From Halococcus salsus (lineage in GTDB: Archaea; Halobacteriota; Halobacteria; Halobacteriales; Halococcaceae): a stretch of DNA of 64,000 bases. Below are positions 17,521-26,900 of the stretch, one piece after another. Each line of letters starts with the position of its first letter. The stretch's first letter is position 1. A model generated the notes under the pieces. That model ran no database searches. It was not told the DNA's origin and was given only the letters and a program-made list of their open reading frames with translations. Both the position numbers and the translations under genes were made by a program. Where the stretch lies: assembly GCF_009900715.1 (NCBI RefSeq), contig NZ_JAAAJC010000004.1, positions 124,001 to 188,000 of the forward strand, in the 5' to 3' direction.

Positions 17521-19008
17521 TCAGCCGTCGAGTTCGGCTCGAAGCGCCTGGTTCACGGTCCCAGGGTCGGCGCTCCCGCCCGTGGCCTGCATCACCTGGC
17601 CTACGAGGAAGTTGAGCGCGCCGTCCTCGCCGTTCTCGTAGTCCTCGACCGCGTCCGGGTTCTCCTCGACCGCCGTCGAAACCGCCGCCGCCACCTCGTC
17701 TTCCCCGGTCGTGCCGAGCCCCTCGCGCTCGACGACCTCGTCCGGGCCGTCGCCGTCGTCGAGCATCGCCCTGAGGACCACTTCCTCGGCGTTCTTCTCG
17801 GTGATCTCGTCCTCCTCGGCGAGTTCGATCAGATGGAGGAACTCGTCGAGCCGGTCCTCGATGTCCGTGACGGCCATGTCGCGGTAGTTGAGTTCTCCCA
17901 GGAGGGTGTCGGCGACCCACGAGGCCGCCACGTCGGGGTCGAAGCGGTCGGCCACGCGCTCGTAGAAGTCCGCCACCTCCCGGGTGGAGGTGAGCTTTCG
18001 GGCTTCCGCCGACGAGAGGCCGTACTCCTCGCTAAATCGCTCGCGGCGGGCGTCGGGCAATTCCGGGATCTCGACCTCCTCGGCCCACTCCGAGACCCGG
18101 AGCACGGGCAGGTCGGCTTCGGCGAAGTAGCGGTAGTCCTTCTCCTCCTCCTTCGAACGCATCGAGAGCGTGACCCCTTTGCCCTCGTCCCAGTGGCGGG
18201 TCTCCTGTTCTACGGTCTGCCCACGCTGGAGCGCGTTCTTCTGCCGGCTCGTCTCGTAGGCCAGCGCCTTCTCCGCCCCTCGGTGGCTAGAGATGTTCTT
18301 GACCTCCGTTCGGTTCGCCGTCGCGAGTGCCTCCGCCCCGATGGTGCCGTCGGCTGCGACCTCCTCGTCGGGCACCAGCGAGATGTTGGCGTCGATCCGG
18401 AGCGAGCCGTCGCGCGAGCTGTCGAAGACCCCGAGGTACTCGAGGACCTCCGTGAGTTTGGCGAGGAAGGCCCGGACCTCGTCCGGGCTCCGGAAGTCGG
18501 GTTCGGTGACGATCTCCATCAGGGGGACCCCGGCGCGGTTGTAGTCGACGCGGGTGTAGTCGGCGGTGTCGATGCCGCCGCCGGCGTGCTGGAGGCTCCC
18601 CGGGTCCTCTTCGAGGTGAGCGCGCTCGATGGCGATGGTGCGTTCGTCGTCCGCGACGGTGACGGTGAGTTCGCCGTCCCGACAGAGCGGCCGGTCGTAC
18701 TGGGTGATCTGGAAGTTCTTCGGGAGATCGGGGTAGTAGTAGTTCTTCCGATGAAAGCGGGTTTCTTCCGGCACGTCGGCGTCGATGGCGGCGGCGAGTT
18801 TGAGCGCCCCCTCGACGGCGGCCTCGTTGAGGACGGGCAGCGCGCCGGGCAGCCCGAGGCAGGTCGGACAGGTGTGTGAGTTCGGCTCGCTGTCCTCGAA
18901 GTCGGTGCTGCAGCCACAGAAGATCTTGCTCTCCGTTTCGAGCTGGACGTGAACCTCGAGGCCGATCACGACGCTGTACTCGCGCGCCTCGACGGCTTGT
19001 GCAGTCAT
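17521..19008 (-). CDS. gatB: Asp-tRNA(Asn)/Glu-tRNA(Gln) amidotransferase subunit B
   Basis: The 495-residue protein has the GatB kinase-like domain from EYSVVIGLEVHVQLETESK, with the PNSHTCPTCLGLPGALPVLN zinc segment, and a C-terminal helical/YqeY-like tail that binds tRNA. With GatA and GatC, not in this window, it amidates mischarged Asp-tRNA-Asn or Glu-tRNA-Gln. Haloferax volcanii is known to make Asn-tRNA by this route, and the non-discriminating-type AspRS at 4407-5705 would provide the substrate. The start has a standard ATG and the gene is divergent from the smc cluster. Confidence 0.95.
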   Translation of the reverse strand: MTAQAVEAREYSVVIGLEVHVQLETESKIFCGCSTDFEDSEPNSHTCPTCLGLPGALPVLNEAAVEGALKLAAAIDADVPEETRFHRKNYYYPDLPKNFQITQYDRPLCRDGELTVTVADDERTIAIERAHLEEDPGSLQHAGGGIDTADYTRVDYNRAGVPLMEIVTEPDFRSPDEVRAFLAKLTEVLEYLGVFDSSRDGSLRIDANISLVPDEEVAADGTIGAEALATANRTEVKNISSHRGAEKALAYETSRQKNALQRGQTVEQETRHWDEGKGVTLSMRSKEEEKDYRYFAEADLPVLRVSEWAEEVEIPELPDARRERFSEEYGLSSAEARKLTSTREVADFYERVADRFDPDVAASWVADTLLGELNYRDMAVTDIEDRLDEFLHLIELAEEDEITEKNAEEVVLRAMLDDGDGPDEVVEREGLGTTGEDEVAAAVSTAVEENPDAVEDYENGEDGALNFLVGQVMQATGGSADPGTVNQALRAELDG

Positions 19009-19109
19009 TGGAAGCCAGTTCGTCCGCGGCCGCTAAAACGTACCGGGACCGGCGACCCGACCGGGCTCACGCACGAGATGTCAACTTCCCAAATAGTGTC
19101 TGACGCACG

Positions 19110-19116
19110 TTTATAT
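19110..19116 (+). promoter_or_regulatory. TATA box of the coiled-coil/smc/scpA operon
   Basis: TTTATAT lies 23-29 bases before the ATG at 19139, so it decides that start over the ATG at 19124 and predicts a leaderless transcript. No other promoter is evident before smc. Confidence 0.6.
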
Positions 19117-19138
19117 CCGTGGAATGACCGGTGACACC

Positions 19139-19408
19139 ATGAGCGGCAATCGCGTCGAGAAGCTCGAATCGCGGGTCGAAGAGCTCGAAGCCTCCGTGAG
19201 CGGTCTCACCGAGGAGCTGATGCAGACGAAGGCCCGGCTCGCCGAGATCGAGGACGACTCGACCGACGAGTACATCGAGGCCGGCGTCGGGAGCGTCACG
19301 GACGGCGGGTCGAGCGAGACGAACGAGTCGAGCGAAGAAGCTAACCCCACGGAGCACGAGACTCAGGACACCGAACCGCCGGAGGCGGACGACATCATCG
19401 TGGCGTAG
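19139..19408 (+). CDS. Small acidic coiled-coil protein ahead of smc
   Basis: The 89-residue protein has a heptad-patterned helix from about residues 4 to 38 (EKLESRVEELEASVSGL and onwards), then a disordered Ser/Thr/Glu tail. The ATG at 19139 fits the TATA spacing better than the ATG at 19124. It ends 20 bases before smc, so it is co-transcribed with smc and scpA. I recognise it as a small conserved haloarchaeal protein of unknown function. A structural role beside SMC, or dimerisation in its own right, is only inference. Confidence 0.7.
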   Translation: MSGNRVEKLESRVEELEASVSGLTEELMQTKARLAEIEDDSTDEYIEAGVGSVTDGGSSETNESSEEANPTEHETQDTEPPEADDIIVA

Positions 19409-19428
19409 GCCACCCCCGCGAGCACCCC

Positions 19429-22400
19429 ATGCACATCAAAACGCTCGTCTTAGAGAACTTCAAGAGTTTCGGCCGGAAGACACGACTCCCGTTCTACGAG
19501 GACTTCACGACCGTGAGCGGCCCGAACGGCTCGGGGAAGTCGAACATCATCGACGCGGTCCTCTTCTGTCTCGGGCTCGCACGCACCCGCGGCATCCGGG
19601 CCCAGAAGCTCACGGACCTGATCTACAACCCGAGTCACGACGACGGGCAGGACCCGAGCGGCACGCGCGAGGCCAGCGTCGAGGTCGTGCTCGACAACGC
19701 CGAGACGACCCTCACACGAGCCGAGATCGAAAGCGCCGCCGGCACCGACAATGTCGGTGACATCGAAGAGATCACCATCAAACGCCGGGTCAAACAGACC
19801 GACGACAACTACTACTCCTACTACTACCTCAACGGTCGCTCGGTGAACCTCTCGGACATCCAGGACCTCCTCGCGCAGGCCGGCATCACGCCCGAAGGCT
19901 ACAACGTCGTGATGCAGGGCGACGTCACGGGGATCATCAGCATGACCGCGGGCGAGCGCCGCGAGATAATCGACGAGATCGCGGGCGTGGCGGCCTTCGA
20001 CGCGAAGAAGGAGGACGCCTTCGAGGAGCTCGACGTCGTCGAGGACCGGATCGACGAGGCCGAACTCCGGATCGCCGAGAAGGAGGAGCGACTCGACCAG
20101 CTCCAGGACGAACGCGAGACCGCGCTCGAATACCAGTCGCTCCGCGAGGACAAAGAGGAGTACGAGGCCTACCGCAAGGCCGCCGAACTCGAGGAGAAAC
20201 GGGCGCAGCTCGCCGAGACCGAGGAGCGGATCGCGGATTTGGAGGACGACCTCGCCGACCGCCAGTCCGAACTCGACGAACGACAGGGCAAGGTCGCCCG
20301 GCTCGACGACGACCTCGACGACCTCAACGAGGAGATCGAACGGAAGGGCGAGGACGAACAGCTCGCGATCAAACGCGAGATCGAGGAGATCAAGGGCGAG
20401 AAGAGCCGGCTGGAGGACAGGATCGACTCGACCGAGGAGCGGATCGCGGACGCCGAGTCCGAGCGCCGGCAGGCGTTCGTCGAGCTCGACAAGAAACAGG
20501 AGGACGTCGAGGAGTTCGAGCGCGACATTCGGAGCCTCAAGGTCGAGAAGTCGGGGATCGCCGCGGACATCGAGGACGAGGAGGCGAAACTCGCGGAGGT
20601 CGAAGCCGAGATCGAGTCGGTGGACACCGAGTACGACGAAGTGAAGGCCGACCTCGCCGACCGGCGCGAGGCGCTCGAACGCGCCAAGAGCGAGAAGAAC
20701 GAGAAACAGCGCGAGCAGGACCGACTGCTCGACGCAGCCCGGCGGCGCTCGACCGAACAGAGCGAGAAGGAGGCCGAGATCGAGGACGCGCGCGAGGGGA
20801 TCCCCGGGATCGAGGCGGCCATCTCGGACCTCGAGGACGAACTCGAGAAGGCCGAACGCAACGAAGCGAACATCGAGGGCGTCGTCTCGGACCTCGCCGA
20901 GGAGAAGCGCGAGCGGAAGGACGACCTCGACGAGGTCGAGGACGAGCTCCGGGCGGCGAAGGAGGAGTACGCGACCCTCGAATCCCGAAACGATAGTAGT
21001 GGATCGTCGTACGGCCGGGCGGTCTCGACGGCGCTGAACGCGGGGCTCGACGGGGTGCACGGAACCGTGGCCCAGCTCGGCGGGGTGGCGGGCGAGTACG
21101 CGACGGCGTGTGAGACCGCGGCGGGCGGGCGGCTCGCGAACGTCGTGGTGAGCGACGACGGGGTCGGCCAGCGCGCGATCGAACACCTCAAGTCCCGGAA
21201 CGCGGGTCGGGCGACCTTCCTGCCGATAACGAAGATGCAGCGCCGGTCGCTCCCGAACCGGCCGAATCGCGAGGGAGTCGTCGACTTCGCGTACAACCTC
21301 GTCGACTTCCCCGACGAATATGCCGGGATCTTCTCGTACGTGCTCGGCAGCACGCTGGTGGTCGAGGACATGGCGACCGCGCGGGACCTGATGGGCGACT
21401 ACCGGCTGGTGACGACCGACGGCGATCTGGTGGAGAAGAGCGGCGCGATGACCGGCGGGTCGAAGAGCGGGTCGCGCTACTCCTTCGAGTCCAGCGCGGG
21501 CCGGATCGAGCGGGTGGCCGACCGGATCACCGAACTCGAAGAGCAGCGACGCGACGTCCAGGAGGAAGTCCGGGAGATCGAGAGCCGGCTCGACGACGCC
21601 CGCGACCGGCGGTCGGCGGCGGCCGACCAGGTCCGGGACATCGAGAGCGAGATCGAGCGCAAGGAGCGCGAGCGCGCGGAGATCGAGTCCCGGATCGACT
21701 CGCTCGAAAGCGACATCGAGGAGATCGAGGACGACCGCGAGGCGGTCGACGCGGAGATGAACGAACTCGAGACCGCGATCGCGGGCTACGACGAGGAGAT
21801 CGCGACCATCGAGGCGGATATCGAGGAGCTGGAGAGCGAGCTCGCGGACTCGGACATCCCGGAGCTCACGAGCGAGGCCGACGAGATCCAGGGGACGATC
21901 GACGAGCTCGAAGAGCGGATGGACGACCTCGACGGCGAGCTGAACCAGCTCCAGCTCGAAAAGCAGTACGCCGAGAGTTCGATAGAGAACCTCAACGACA
22001 AACTCGAGACCGCCCAGAACCGGAAGGCCGAGGCCGAAGAACGGATCGACGAGCTCGAAACCGCCATCGAAGAACAGGACGAGAAACTCAACGAACGCGA
22101 AGCCGCCGTCGAGGACTTGGAGGACGAGCTCGCGGACCTCAAGGCCGAGCGGACGGAGCTGAAGGCCGAACTGAAGGAGGCCACGGCGGCGCGCGACGAG
22201 CAGCGCGAGGCGGTGAACGAGGTCGAAGGGAAACTCGACGACCGCCGGGAACGCCGCGAGCGCCTCGGCTGGGAGATCGACGAGCTCGAAAGCGTCGTCG
22301 GCGAGTACGACCCCGAGGAGATCCCCGACCACGACGAGGTCGAACGCGAGATCGGTCGGCTCGAAGGCGAGATGGAGGAGCTCGAACCGGTGAACATGCT

Positions 22401-22995
22401 CGCGATCGACGAGTACGACGCCGTCGCGGACGACCTCGACGACCTCACCGACAAGAAGGCCACCCTGACCGACGAGCGCGGCGGGATCGAGGAGCGGATC
22501 GACTCCTACGAGGCCCAGAAGAAGGCGACCTTCATGGAGTCCTACGAGGCGATCAACGACCAGTTCGAGTCGATCTTCGAGCGGCTCTCGGCCGGCTCCG
22601 GGACGCTCCACCTCGAAGACCCCGAGGACCCCTTCGAGGGCGGGCTAACGATGAAGGCCCAGCCGGGCGACAAACCCATCCAGCGGCTGGACGCGATGAG
22701 CGGGGGCGAGAAGTCGCTCACGGCGCTCGCGTTCATCTTCGCGATCCAGCGCCACAACCCCGCGCCATTCTACGCGCTCGACGAGGTCGACGCCTTCCTC
22801 GACGCCGCGAACGCCGAACGCGTCGGCGAGTTGGTGGACGAACTCGCCAGCGACGCCCAGTTCATCGTCGTGAGTCACCGCTCGGCGATGCTCGAACGCT
22901 CCGAGCGGGCGATCGGCGTGACGATGCAGGGCGACAACGTCTCCGCGGTGACGGGCATCGACCTCGGGGCGGCGGAGGCCCCGGCGGATGATTGA
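19429..22995 (+). CDS. smc: Chromosome segregation protein SMC
   Basis: The 1188-residue ATPase has Walker A GPNGSGKSNII at residues 31-41. Two long coiled-coil arms (about 170-500 and 680-1010) flank a hinge near 520-670 (VHGTVAQLGGVAGEYATA; TFLPITKMQ). The ABC signature SGGEKSLTALAF and Walker B FYALDEVDAFLDAAN lie near the C-terminus. SMC dimers fold and segregate chromosomes with a kleisin partner, encoded immediately downstream as scpA with an eight-base overlap. Length is normal for the family and no intein is present. Confidence 0.97.
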   Translation: MHIKTLVLENFKSFGRKTRLPFYEDFTTVSGPNGSGKSNIIDAVLFCLGLARTRGIRAQKLTDLIYNPSHDDGQDPSGTREASVEVVLDNAETTLTRAEIESAAGTDNVGDIEEITIKRRVKQTDDNYYSYYYLNGRSVNLSDIQDLLAQAGITPEGYNVVMQGDVTGIISMTAGERREIIDEIAGVAAFDAKKEDAFEELDVVEDRIDEAELRIAEKEERLDQLQDERETALEYQSLREDKEEYEAYRKAAELEEKRAQLAETEERIADLEDDLADRQSELDERQGKVARLDDDLDDLNEEIERKGEDEQLAIKREIEEIKGEKSRLEDRIDSTEERIADAESERRQAFVELDKKQEDVEEFERDIRSLKVEKSGIAADIEDEEAKLAEVEAEIESVDTEYDEVKADLADRREALERAKSEKNEKQREQDRLLDAARRRSTEQSEKEAEIEDAREGIPGIEAAISDLEDELEKAERNEANIEGVVSDLAEEKRERKDDLDEVEDELRAAKEEYATLESRNDSSGSSYGRAVSTALNAGLDGVHGTVAQLGGVAGEYATACETAAGGRLANVVVSDDGVGQRAIEHLKSRNAGRATFLPITKMQRRSLPNRPNREGVVDFAYNLVDFPDEYAGIFSYVLGSTLVVEDMATARDLMGDYRLVTTDGDLVEKSGAMTGGSKSGSRYSFESSAGRIERVADRITELEEQRRDVQEEVREIESRLDDARDRRSAAADQVRDIESEIERKERERAEIESRIDSLESDIEEIEDDREAVDAEMNELETAIAGYDEEIATIEADIEELESELADSDIPELTSEADEIQGTIDELEERMDDLDGELNQLQLEKQYAESSIENLNDKLETAQNRKAEAEERIDELETAIEEQDEKLNEREAAVEDLEDELADLKAERTELKAELKEATAARDEQREAVNEVEGKLDDRRERRERLGWEIDELESVVGEYDPEEIPDHDEVEREIGRLEGEMEELEPVNMLAIDEYDAVADDLDDLTDKKATLTDERGGIEERIDSYEAQKKATFMESYEAINDQFESIFERLSAGSGTLHLEDPEDPFEGGLTMKAQPGDKPIQRLDAMSGGEKSLTALAFIFAIQRHNPAPFYALDEVDAFLDAANAERVGELVDELASDAQFIVVSHRSAMLERSERAIGVTMQGDNVSAVTGIDLGAAEAPADD

Positions 22996-23821
22996 CGCCC
23001 CGCCGGAGCGGGCCACCGACGAGGACGAGGTCGAGCCGGTCGAACTCCTCGTCCGGCTGGCCGAGGAGGGCGAGATCGAGCCGTGGGACATCGACGTCGT
23101 CTCGGTGACGGACGCCTTCCTCGAACGGCTCGACAGCGCGGACCTCAGGACCTCCGGGCGGGCGCTGTTCTACGCCAGCGTCCTGCTCCGGATGAAGAGC
23201 GAGGCGCTGTTGGAGTCCGACGACGAACCCGACCCCGAAGCGGAGATAGAACCGTGGGAGGAGGGTTGGGAGGAACAGCGGGCGGACGGCGAGGACGACC
23301 TCGATTTCGACCCGGTAGCCTCGCTCGAAGCCGAGATGGACCGTCGGCTCGACCGCAAGCAGGCGCGGGGGACACCCGAGACCCTGGACGAGTTGGTGAG
23401 AGATCTCCGGGAGGCCGAACGCGACTCGTGGTGGAAGGAGTCCAGGACCTACGACACCAGCGGCTCGCCCAAGGGGTTCCAGCGTGGCACCCAGACCCTC
23501 GACTATCACTCCGACGACGGGCTCCGGGTCGACGACGAACCCACCGAGTCAGATGTTACGGGTACGGCCCACCACGAGGACATCGAGACCACCATCGCCG
23601 ACGTCCAGCGCGTGCTCAGAAAGCAGTACGACGCCGGCCGCGACGAGGTGCTCTACACCGAGGTCGAGCTGGCGGGCGGCTCGCGCGTCGAGACGTTCCT
23701 GGCACTCCTCTTCCTCTCCCATCGGGGTCACGTCCGGCTCGAACAGGACGACCTCTTCGGCGACCTCTGGGTCCAGAACCCGGCGGCGACCGGGGCCTCC
23801 GAGGAAGCGGTCGCCGACTGA
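22988..23821 (+). CDS. scpA: Segregation and condensation protein A (kleisin)
   Basis: The 277-residue protein has the ScpA N-terminus EPVELLVRLAEEGEIEPWD, which contacts the SMC neck, an acidic variable middle (about 75-190), and a C-terminal winged-helix segment (ETFLALLFLSHRGHVRLEQ) that binds the SMC head. The ATG overlaps the smc stop by eight bases, a sign of co-translation and stoichiometric production. ScpB is not encoded next to it, which is usual in haloarchaea. Confidence 0.92.
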   Translation: MIDAPPERATDEDEVEPVELLVRLAEEGEIEPWDIDVVSVTDAFLERLDSADLRTSGRALFYASVLLRMKSEALLESDDEPDPEAEIEPWEEGWEEQRADGEDDLDFDPVASLEAEMDRRLDRKQARGTPETLDELVRDLREAERDSWWKESRTYDTSGSPKGFQRGTQTLDYHSDDGLRVDDEPTESDVTGTAHHEDIETTIADVQRVLRKQYDAGRDEVLYTEVELAGGSRVETFLALLFLSHRGHVRLEQDDLFGDLWVQNPAATGASEEAVAD

Positions 23822-23876
23822 TCCGATCCGGTCGCCGTCAGTCGTTCGTGGGTCGGTATCGGATCTCGTGGCGGGT

Positions 23877-23905
23877 TTATTGCCATCGACCTACCGGTGT
23901 GAGGT
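23877..23905 (+). promoter_or_regulatory. TATA box and Shine-Dalgarno of the methyltransferase gene
   Basis: TTTATT at about 23877-23882 and the purine-rich GAGGTG a few bases before the ATG at 23909 suggest a short leader with ribosome binding. Confidence 0.45.
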
Positions 23906-23908
23906 GTA

Positions 23909-24622
23909 ATGGCAGACCCGTTCGGGCGCGCGCTCGCCGACTTCCATCACGACGAACAGGACGAACCGCTGGTCCAGCGCGACGGCGAGTGGGCACGCGA
24001 ACACCCGGTCGAGGCGTTCTACTTCGGCACGTTCGACGAGACGAACCAGCGGAGCAAGTTCATCGAATCGTGGGTCGACGGACCGGTGCTCGACATGGGC
24101 GCGGGCGTGGGGCGCGACGCGCGGTATTTCCAGGACCGCGTCGAGACGGTGGCCATCGAGACCAGCGACGCGCTCGTGGAGACCATGCGCGAGCGGGGAG
24201 TCGAGGACGCGCGTCGTGGCGACATGTTCGCGCTCCGCGAGAGCTTCGGCCGCGACCGGTTCCGCTCGGCGTACGCGTGGGGAACCCAGCTCGGTCTCGC
24301 CGGTTCGATGGACGGGCTCCGGGAGTTCCTCGGCGACCTCGCGTTCGTCACGACGCCGGACGCCACGGCGACGCTCGACTGCTACGACCCCGAGCGCGTC
24401 GAGGACGGCGAGATGCTCGGCTACCGCGCCGATCCGACGCCCGGCCTCGCCTACCGCGTGATGCACTTCGAGTACGAAGGGACCGTGGGCGAGACGCTGT
24501 TGTTCAGGCTGTTCGGTCCCGACCGACTCCGCGAGGCGGCGGCGGACACCGACTGGCGCGTGGCCGAGGTCGAGCACACGAACGAGGTTCATTATCTCGC
24601 GGCGCTCGAAAAGGCCGGCTGA
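23909..24622 (+). CDS. SAM-dependent methyltransferase
   Basis: The 237-residue class I methyltransferase has motif I VLDMGAGVGRDARYF near residue 65 and motif II around ETVAIETSDALVETMRERG, followed by the post-motif GDMFALRESFGRDRFRS. The substrate is unknown; small-molecule or ubiquinone-type methylation is typical for this fold. The gene stands between scpA and a PPOX-like gene in the same direction, with its own TATA box and Shine-Dalgarno sequence. A non-methylating SAM-fold relative is possible but less likely given the intact motif I. Confidence 0.82.
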   Translation: MADPFGRALADFHHDEQDEPLVQRDGEWAREHPVEAFYFGTFDETNQRSKFIESWVDGPVLDMGAGVGRDARYFQDRVETVAIETSDALVETMRERGVEDARRGDMFALRESFGRDRFRSAYAWGTQLGLAGSMDGLREFLGDLAFVTTPDATATLDCYDPERVEDGEMLGYRADPTPGLAYRVMHFEYEGTVGETLLFRLFGPDRLREAAADTDWRVAEVEHTNEVHYLAALEKAG

Positions 24623-24672
24623 CTCCACCGAAGGGGCGAAACGCCGATTACCCGGCCGCGTTTCGGGCGACT

Positions 24673-25131
24673 ATGGAGGTCGTCGAGGACACCCTGGACG
24701 CCGAACTAGAGGATTTTCTGGCTCGACCGCTCTTCTGCCACCTCGGAACCGAATCGTCGGACGGTCCACGGGTCTCTCCGCTCTGGTTCCTCTGGGAGGA
24801 CGGCGCGCTCTGGATCATCGCGACGCGCTCGAACAAGACCTTCCCCGAACGGATCGAGGCGGACCCGCGAACCGCGGTCTCGATCGTCGATTTCGACCCC
24901 GAAACCGGTCGGGTCGAACACGTCGGATTACGTGGCCGCGCGAGCGTCGAACCGTTCGACGGCGACCGGGGCGAACGGCTCCTCACCCAGTACCTCGGTC
25001 CCGACGAATCGGCGTGGGACGAGATGTTTCGGGATCTGGACGAGGTCGCCGAGCGGTACGCGTTCGTTCGTTTCGTGCCGGAGACGGTGGTCGAACGCGA
25101 CCAGTCGTACGCCGGTAGCCTGTCGGGTTGA
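24673..25131 (+). CDS. Pyridoxamine 5'-phosphate oxidase-like (PPOX) flavin protein
   Basis: The 152-residue split-barrel protein contains FLARPLFCHLGTES, SPLWFLWEDGALWIIATRSNK (split here by its own pattern: strand, turn, strand) and the DPRTAVSIVDFDP segment typical of the general PPOX family. Members bind FMN or F420 and carry out redox reactions on small substrates; the exact one cannot be deduced. The ATG at 24673 was chosen because it opens the conserved EVVEDTLDAELEDFL helix. It follows the methyltransferase by 50 bases and may be in the same transcript. Confidence 0.8.
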   Translation: MEVVEDTLDAELEDFLARPLFCHLGTESSDGPRVSPLWFLWEDGALWIIATRSNKTFPERIEADPRTAVSIVDFDPETGRVEHVGLRGRASVEPFDGDRGERLLTQYLGPDESAWDEMFRDLDEVAERYAFVRFVPETVVERDQSYAGSLSG

Positions 25132-25160
25132 CGCCCGCGTCCGTTACCGCAGGACGAATC

Positions 25161-25168
25161 CCTAAACT
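25161..25168 (+). promoter_or_regulatory. TATA-like box of the 25190 dehydrogenase gene
   Basis: CCTAAACT lies 22-29 bases before the GTG at 25190, consistent with a leaderless transcript starting at that codon. Confidence 0.45.
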
Positions 25169-25189
25169 CGTCCGCGCCGGATCGCCACT

Positions 25190-26215
25190 GTGAGTCAAAC
25201 ATCGGACTCGATGCGAGCCGTACAGGTATCCGAACCCGAGGCCGACTTCGAGGTGGTCGAGCGCGACGTCCCCGAACCGGGCCCCGAGGAGGTTCGCGTC
25301 GCGGTCGACGCCTGCGGGGTCTGTCACAGCGACGCCTTCCTGAAGGAGGGCCAGTGGCCGGGCGTCGAGTACCCGCGGACCCCCGGCCACGAAGTGATCG
25401 GCCACGTCGACGCGGTGGGCGAGCGCGTCGAGAGCTTCGCCGAGGGCGACCGCGTGGGCGTCGGCTGGCACGGCGGTCACTGCTTCACCTGCGAGCCCTG
25501 CCGGCGCGGCGACTTCATCGCGTGTGAGAACGGCGACGTGACGGGCTTCGACCACGACGGCGGCTACGCGGAGTTCCTCACCACGCCCCAGGAGACCCTC
25601 GCGCGGGTGCCCGAGGACCTCGACGCCGCCGCGGCCGCACCGCTGCTCTGCGCCGGCGTCACGACCTTCAACTCGCTGCGGAACACCGACGCCGAACCCG
25701 GCGACCTCGTCGCGGTCCAGGGGCTCGGCGGCCTCGGTCATCTGGGTGTGCAGTACGCCAGCCGGTTCGGCTTCGAGACCGTCGCGGTCTCGCGCGGCAC
25801 CGACAAACGCGACCTCGCCTTCGAACTCGGCGCGGACCACTACGTCGACAGCGAGGCCGAGGACCCCGCGGAGGCGCTCACCGATCTCGGCGGCGCGAAG
25901 GTCGTGCTCGCGACCGCGCCCCACGCCGACGCGATGGAGTCGGTCGTGGGCGGCCTCGGTGTCGACGGCACGCTGCTCACCGTCGGGGTTCCCGGCGAGC
26001 CCCTCTCGGTGCCGGTCCAGCCGCTCGTCACGAGTCGTCAATCCGTCGCAGGGTGGCCCTCCGGCGACGCGCGTGACTCACAGGACACTCTCGAATTCAG
26101 CGCGCTCCGTGACGTGGAGTCGATGGTCGAGACCTACCCGCTCGAGGAGGCCGAGGAGGCCTACGAACGCATGATGAACAGCGAGGCACGCTTCCGGGCC
26201 GTCATCGAACCCTGA
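25190..26215 (+). CDS. Zinc-dependent alcohol dehydrogenase
   Basis: The 341-residue protein has the catalytic zinc Cys in ACGVCHSDAF, GHEVIGHVDAVG, the structural zinc cluster CFTCEPCRRGDFIAC (C-x2-C-x2-C-x7-C), and the Rossmann motif GLGGLGHLGVQYASR. The family oxidises primary alcohols or reduces aldehydes with NAD(P), and this one resembles the AdhP/AdhA group. The start is a GTG 26 bases from a TATA-like box. It belongs to a different subgroup from the dehydrogenase at 5835. Confidence 0.88.
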   Translation: MSQTSDSMRAVQVSEPEADFEVVERDVPEPGPEEVRVAVDACGVCHSDAFLKEGQWPGVEYPRTPGHEVIGHVDAVGERVESFAEGDRVGVGWHGGHCFTCEPCRRGDFIACENGDVTGFDHDGGYAEFLTTPQETLARVPEDLDAAAAAPLLCAGVTTFNSLRNTDAEPGDLVAVQGLGGLGHLGVQYASRFGFETVAVSRGTDKRDLAFELGADHYVDSEAEDPAEALTDLGGAKVVLATAPHADAMESVVGGLGVDGTLLTVGVPGEPLSVPVQPLVTSRQSVAGWPSGDARDSQDTLEFSALRDVESMVETYPLEEAEEAYERMMNSEARFRAVIEP

Positions 26216-26259
26216 CGGAGCGATAGTTCGCGAAAAATCGGCGGTCGTCGGTCGCTCCC

Positions 26260-26838
26260 TTAGACGTCGTCGGTCTCGCGGTCCTCGTGTTCGCCTTCTT
26301 CGATCTCCTCGACGACCTTGTCACAGAACGCCTCCAGGTCGTCGGGGTTGCGGCTGGTCACGAGACCTTCGTCCACCACGACCTCCTCGTCGACCCAGTT
26401 TCCGCCTGCATTTCGGATGTCGGTTTCGAGGCTGTGGTAGGAGGTGAGTTCCCGGCCGTCGACCACGTCGGCCTCCACGAGGGTCCACGGGCCGTGACAG
26501 ATCACCGCGAGGGGTTTCTCGGTCTCGAAGAAGTCGTTGACGAACTCCACAGTCGTATCGTCCGCGCGGAGGGTGTCCGCGCCGACGGTTCCGCCAGGAA
26601 TTACGAGGCCGTCGTAGTCTTCTACTGTGACCTCGTCGAACGACTTCTCGATCTCGTACGAGCCGGCCGGATCGAGGTCGCCCTCGACGGTCTCGACCTC
26701 GCCGGTCTCGATGCCGAGCACGTCGACGCTGCCGCCGGCGTCCTCGACGGCGCTCTTCGGTTCGGTGAACTCGACCTCCTCGCTGCCGCGGGGTGCGAGG
26801 ACGATACCGACGGACTTGCCTTCGAGTGGATCGGCCAT
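26260..26838 (-). CDS. DJ-1/PfpI family protein
   Basis: The 192-residue protein has the nucleophile elbow PLAVICHGPWTLVEA with its cysteine and histidine, an upstream YDGLVIPGGTVGAD loop, and the N-terminal acidic GSEEVEF segment supplying the usual glutamate. Family members act as intracellular proteases, deglycases or glyoxalases. Which applies here is unknown. It is encoded alone on the minus strand, convergent with the dehydrogenase and 62 bases after the purine salvage pair. Confidence 0.86.
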   Translation of the reverse strand: MADPLEGKSVGIVLAPRGSEEVEFTEPKSAVEDAGGSVDVLGIETGEVETVEGDLDPAGSYEIEKSFDEVTVEDYDGLVIPGGTVGADTLRADDTTVEFVNDFFETEKPLAVICHGPWTLVEADVVDGRELTSYHSLETDIRNAGGNWVDEEVVVDEGLVTSRNPDDLEAFCDKVVEEIEEGEHEDRETDDV

Positions 26839-26900
26839 TACATCACGTGAAACGGCCCCGACCGTCCTGAGGGCAAGGCTTGCGCTCGCAAACGGCTCGC

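Noticed and set aside
19450-22611. A 1053-codon minus-strand open frame opposite smc
   Set aside because: smc on the plus strand has full Walker A, hinge, signature and Walker B motifs. The opposite frame is a Leu-rich shadow with no motif.
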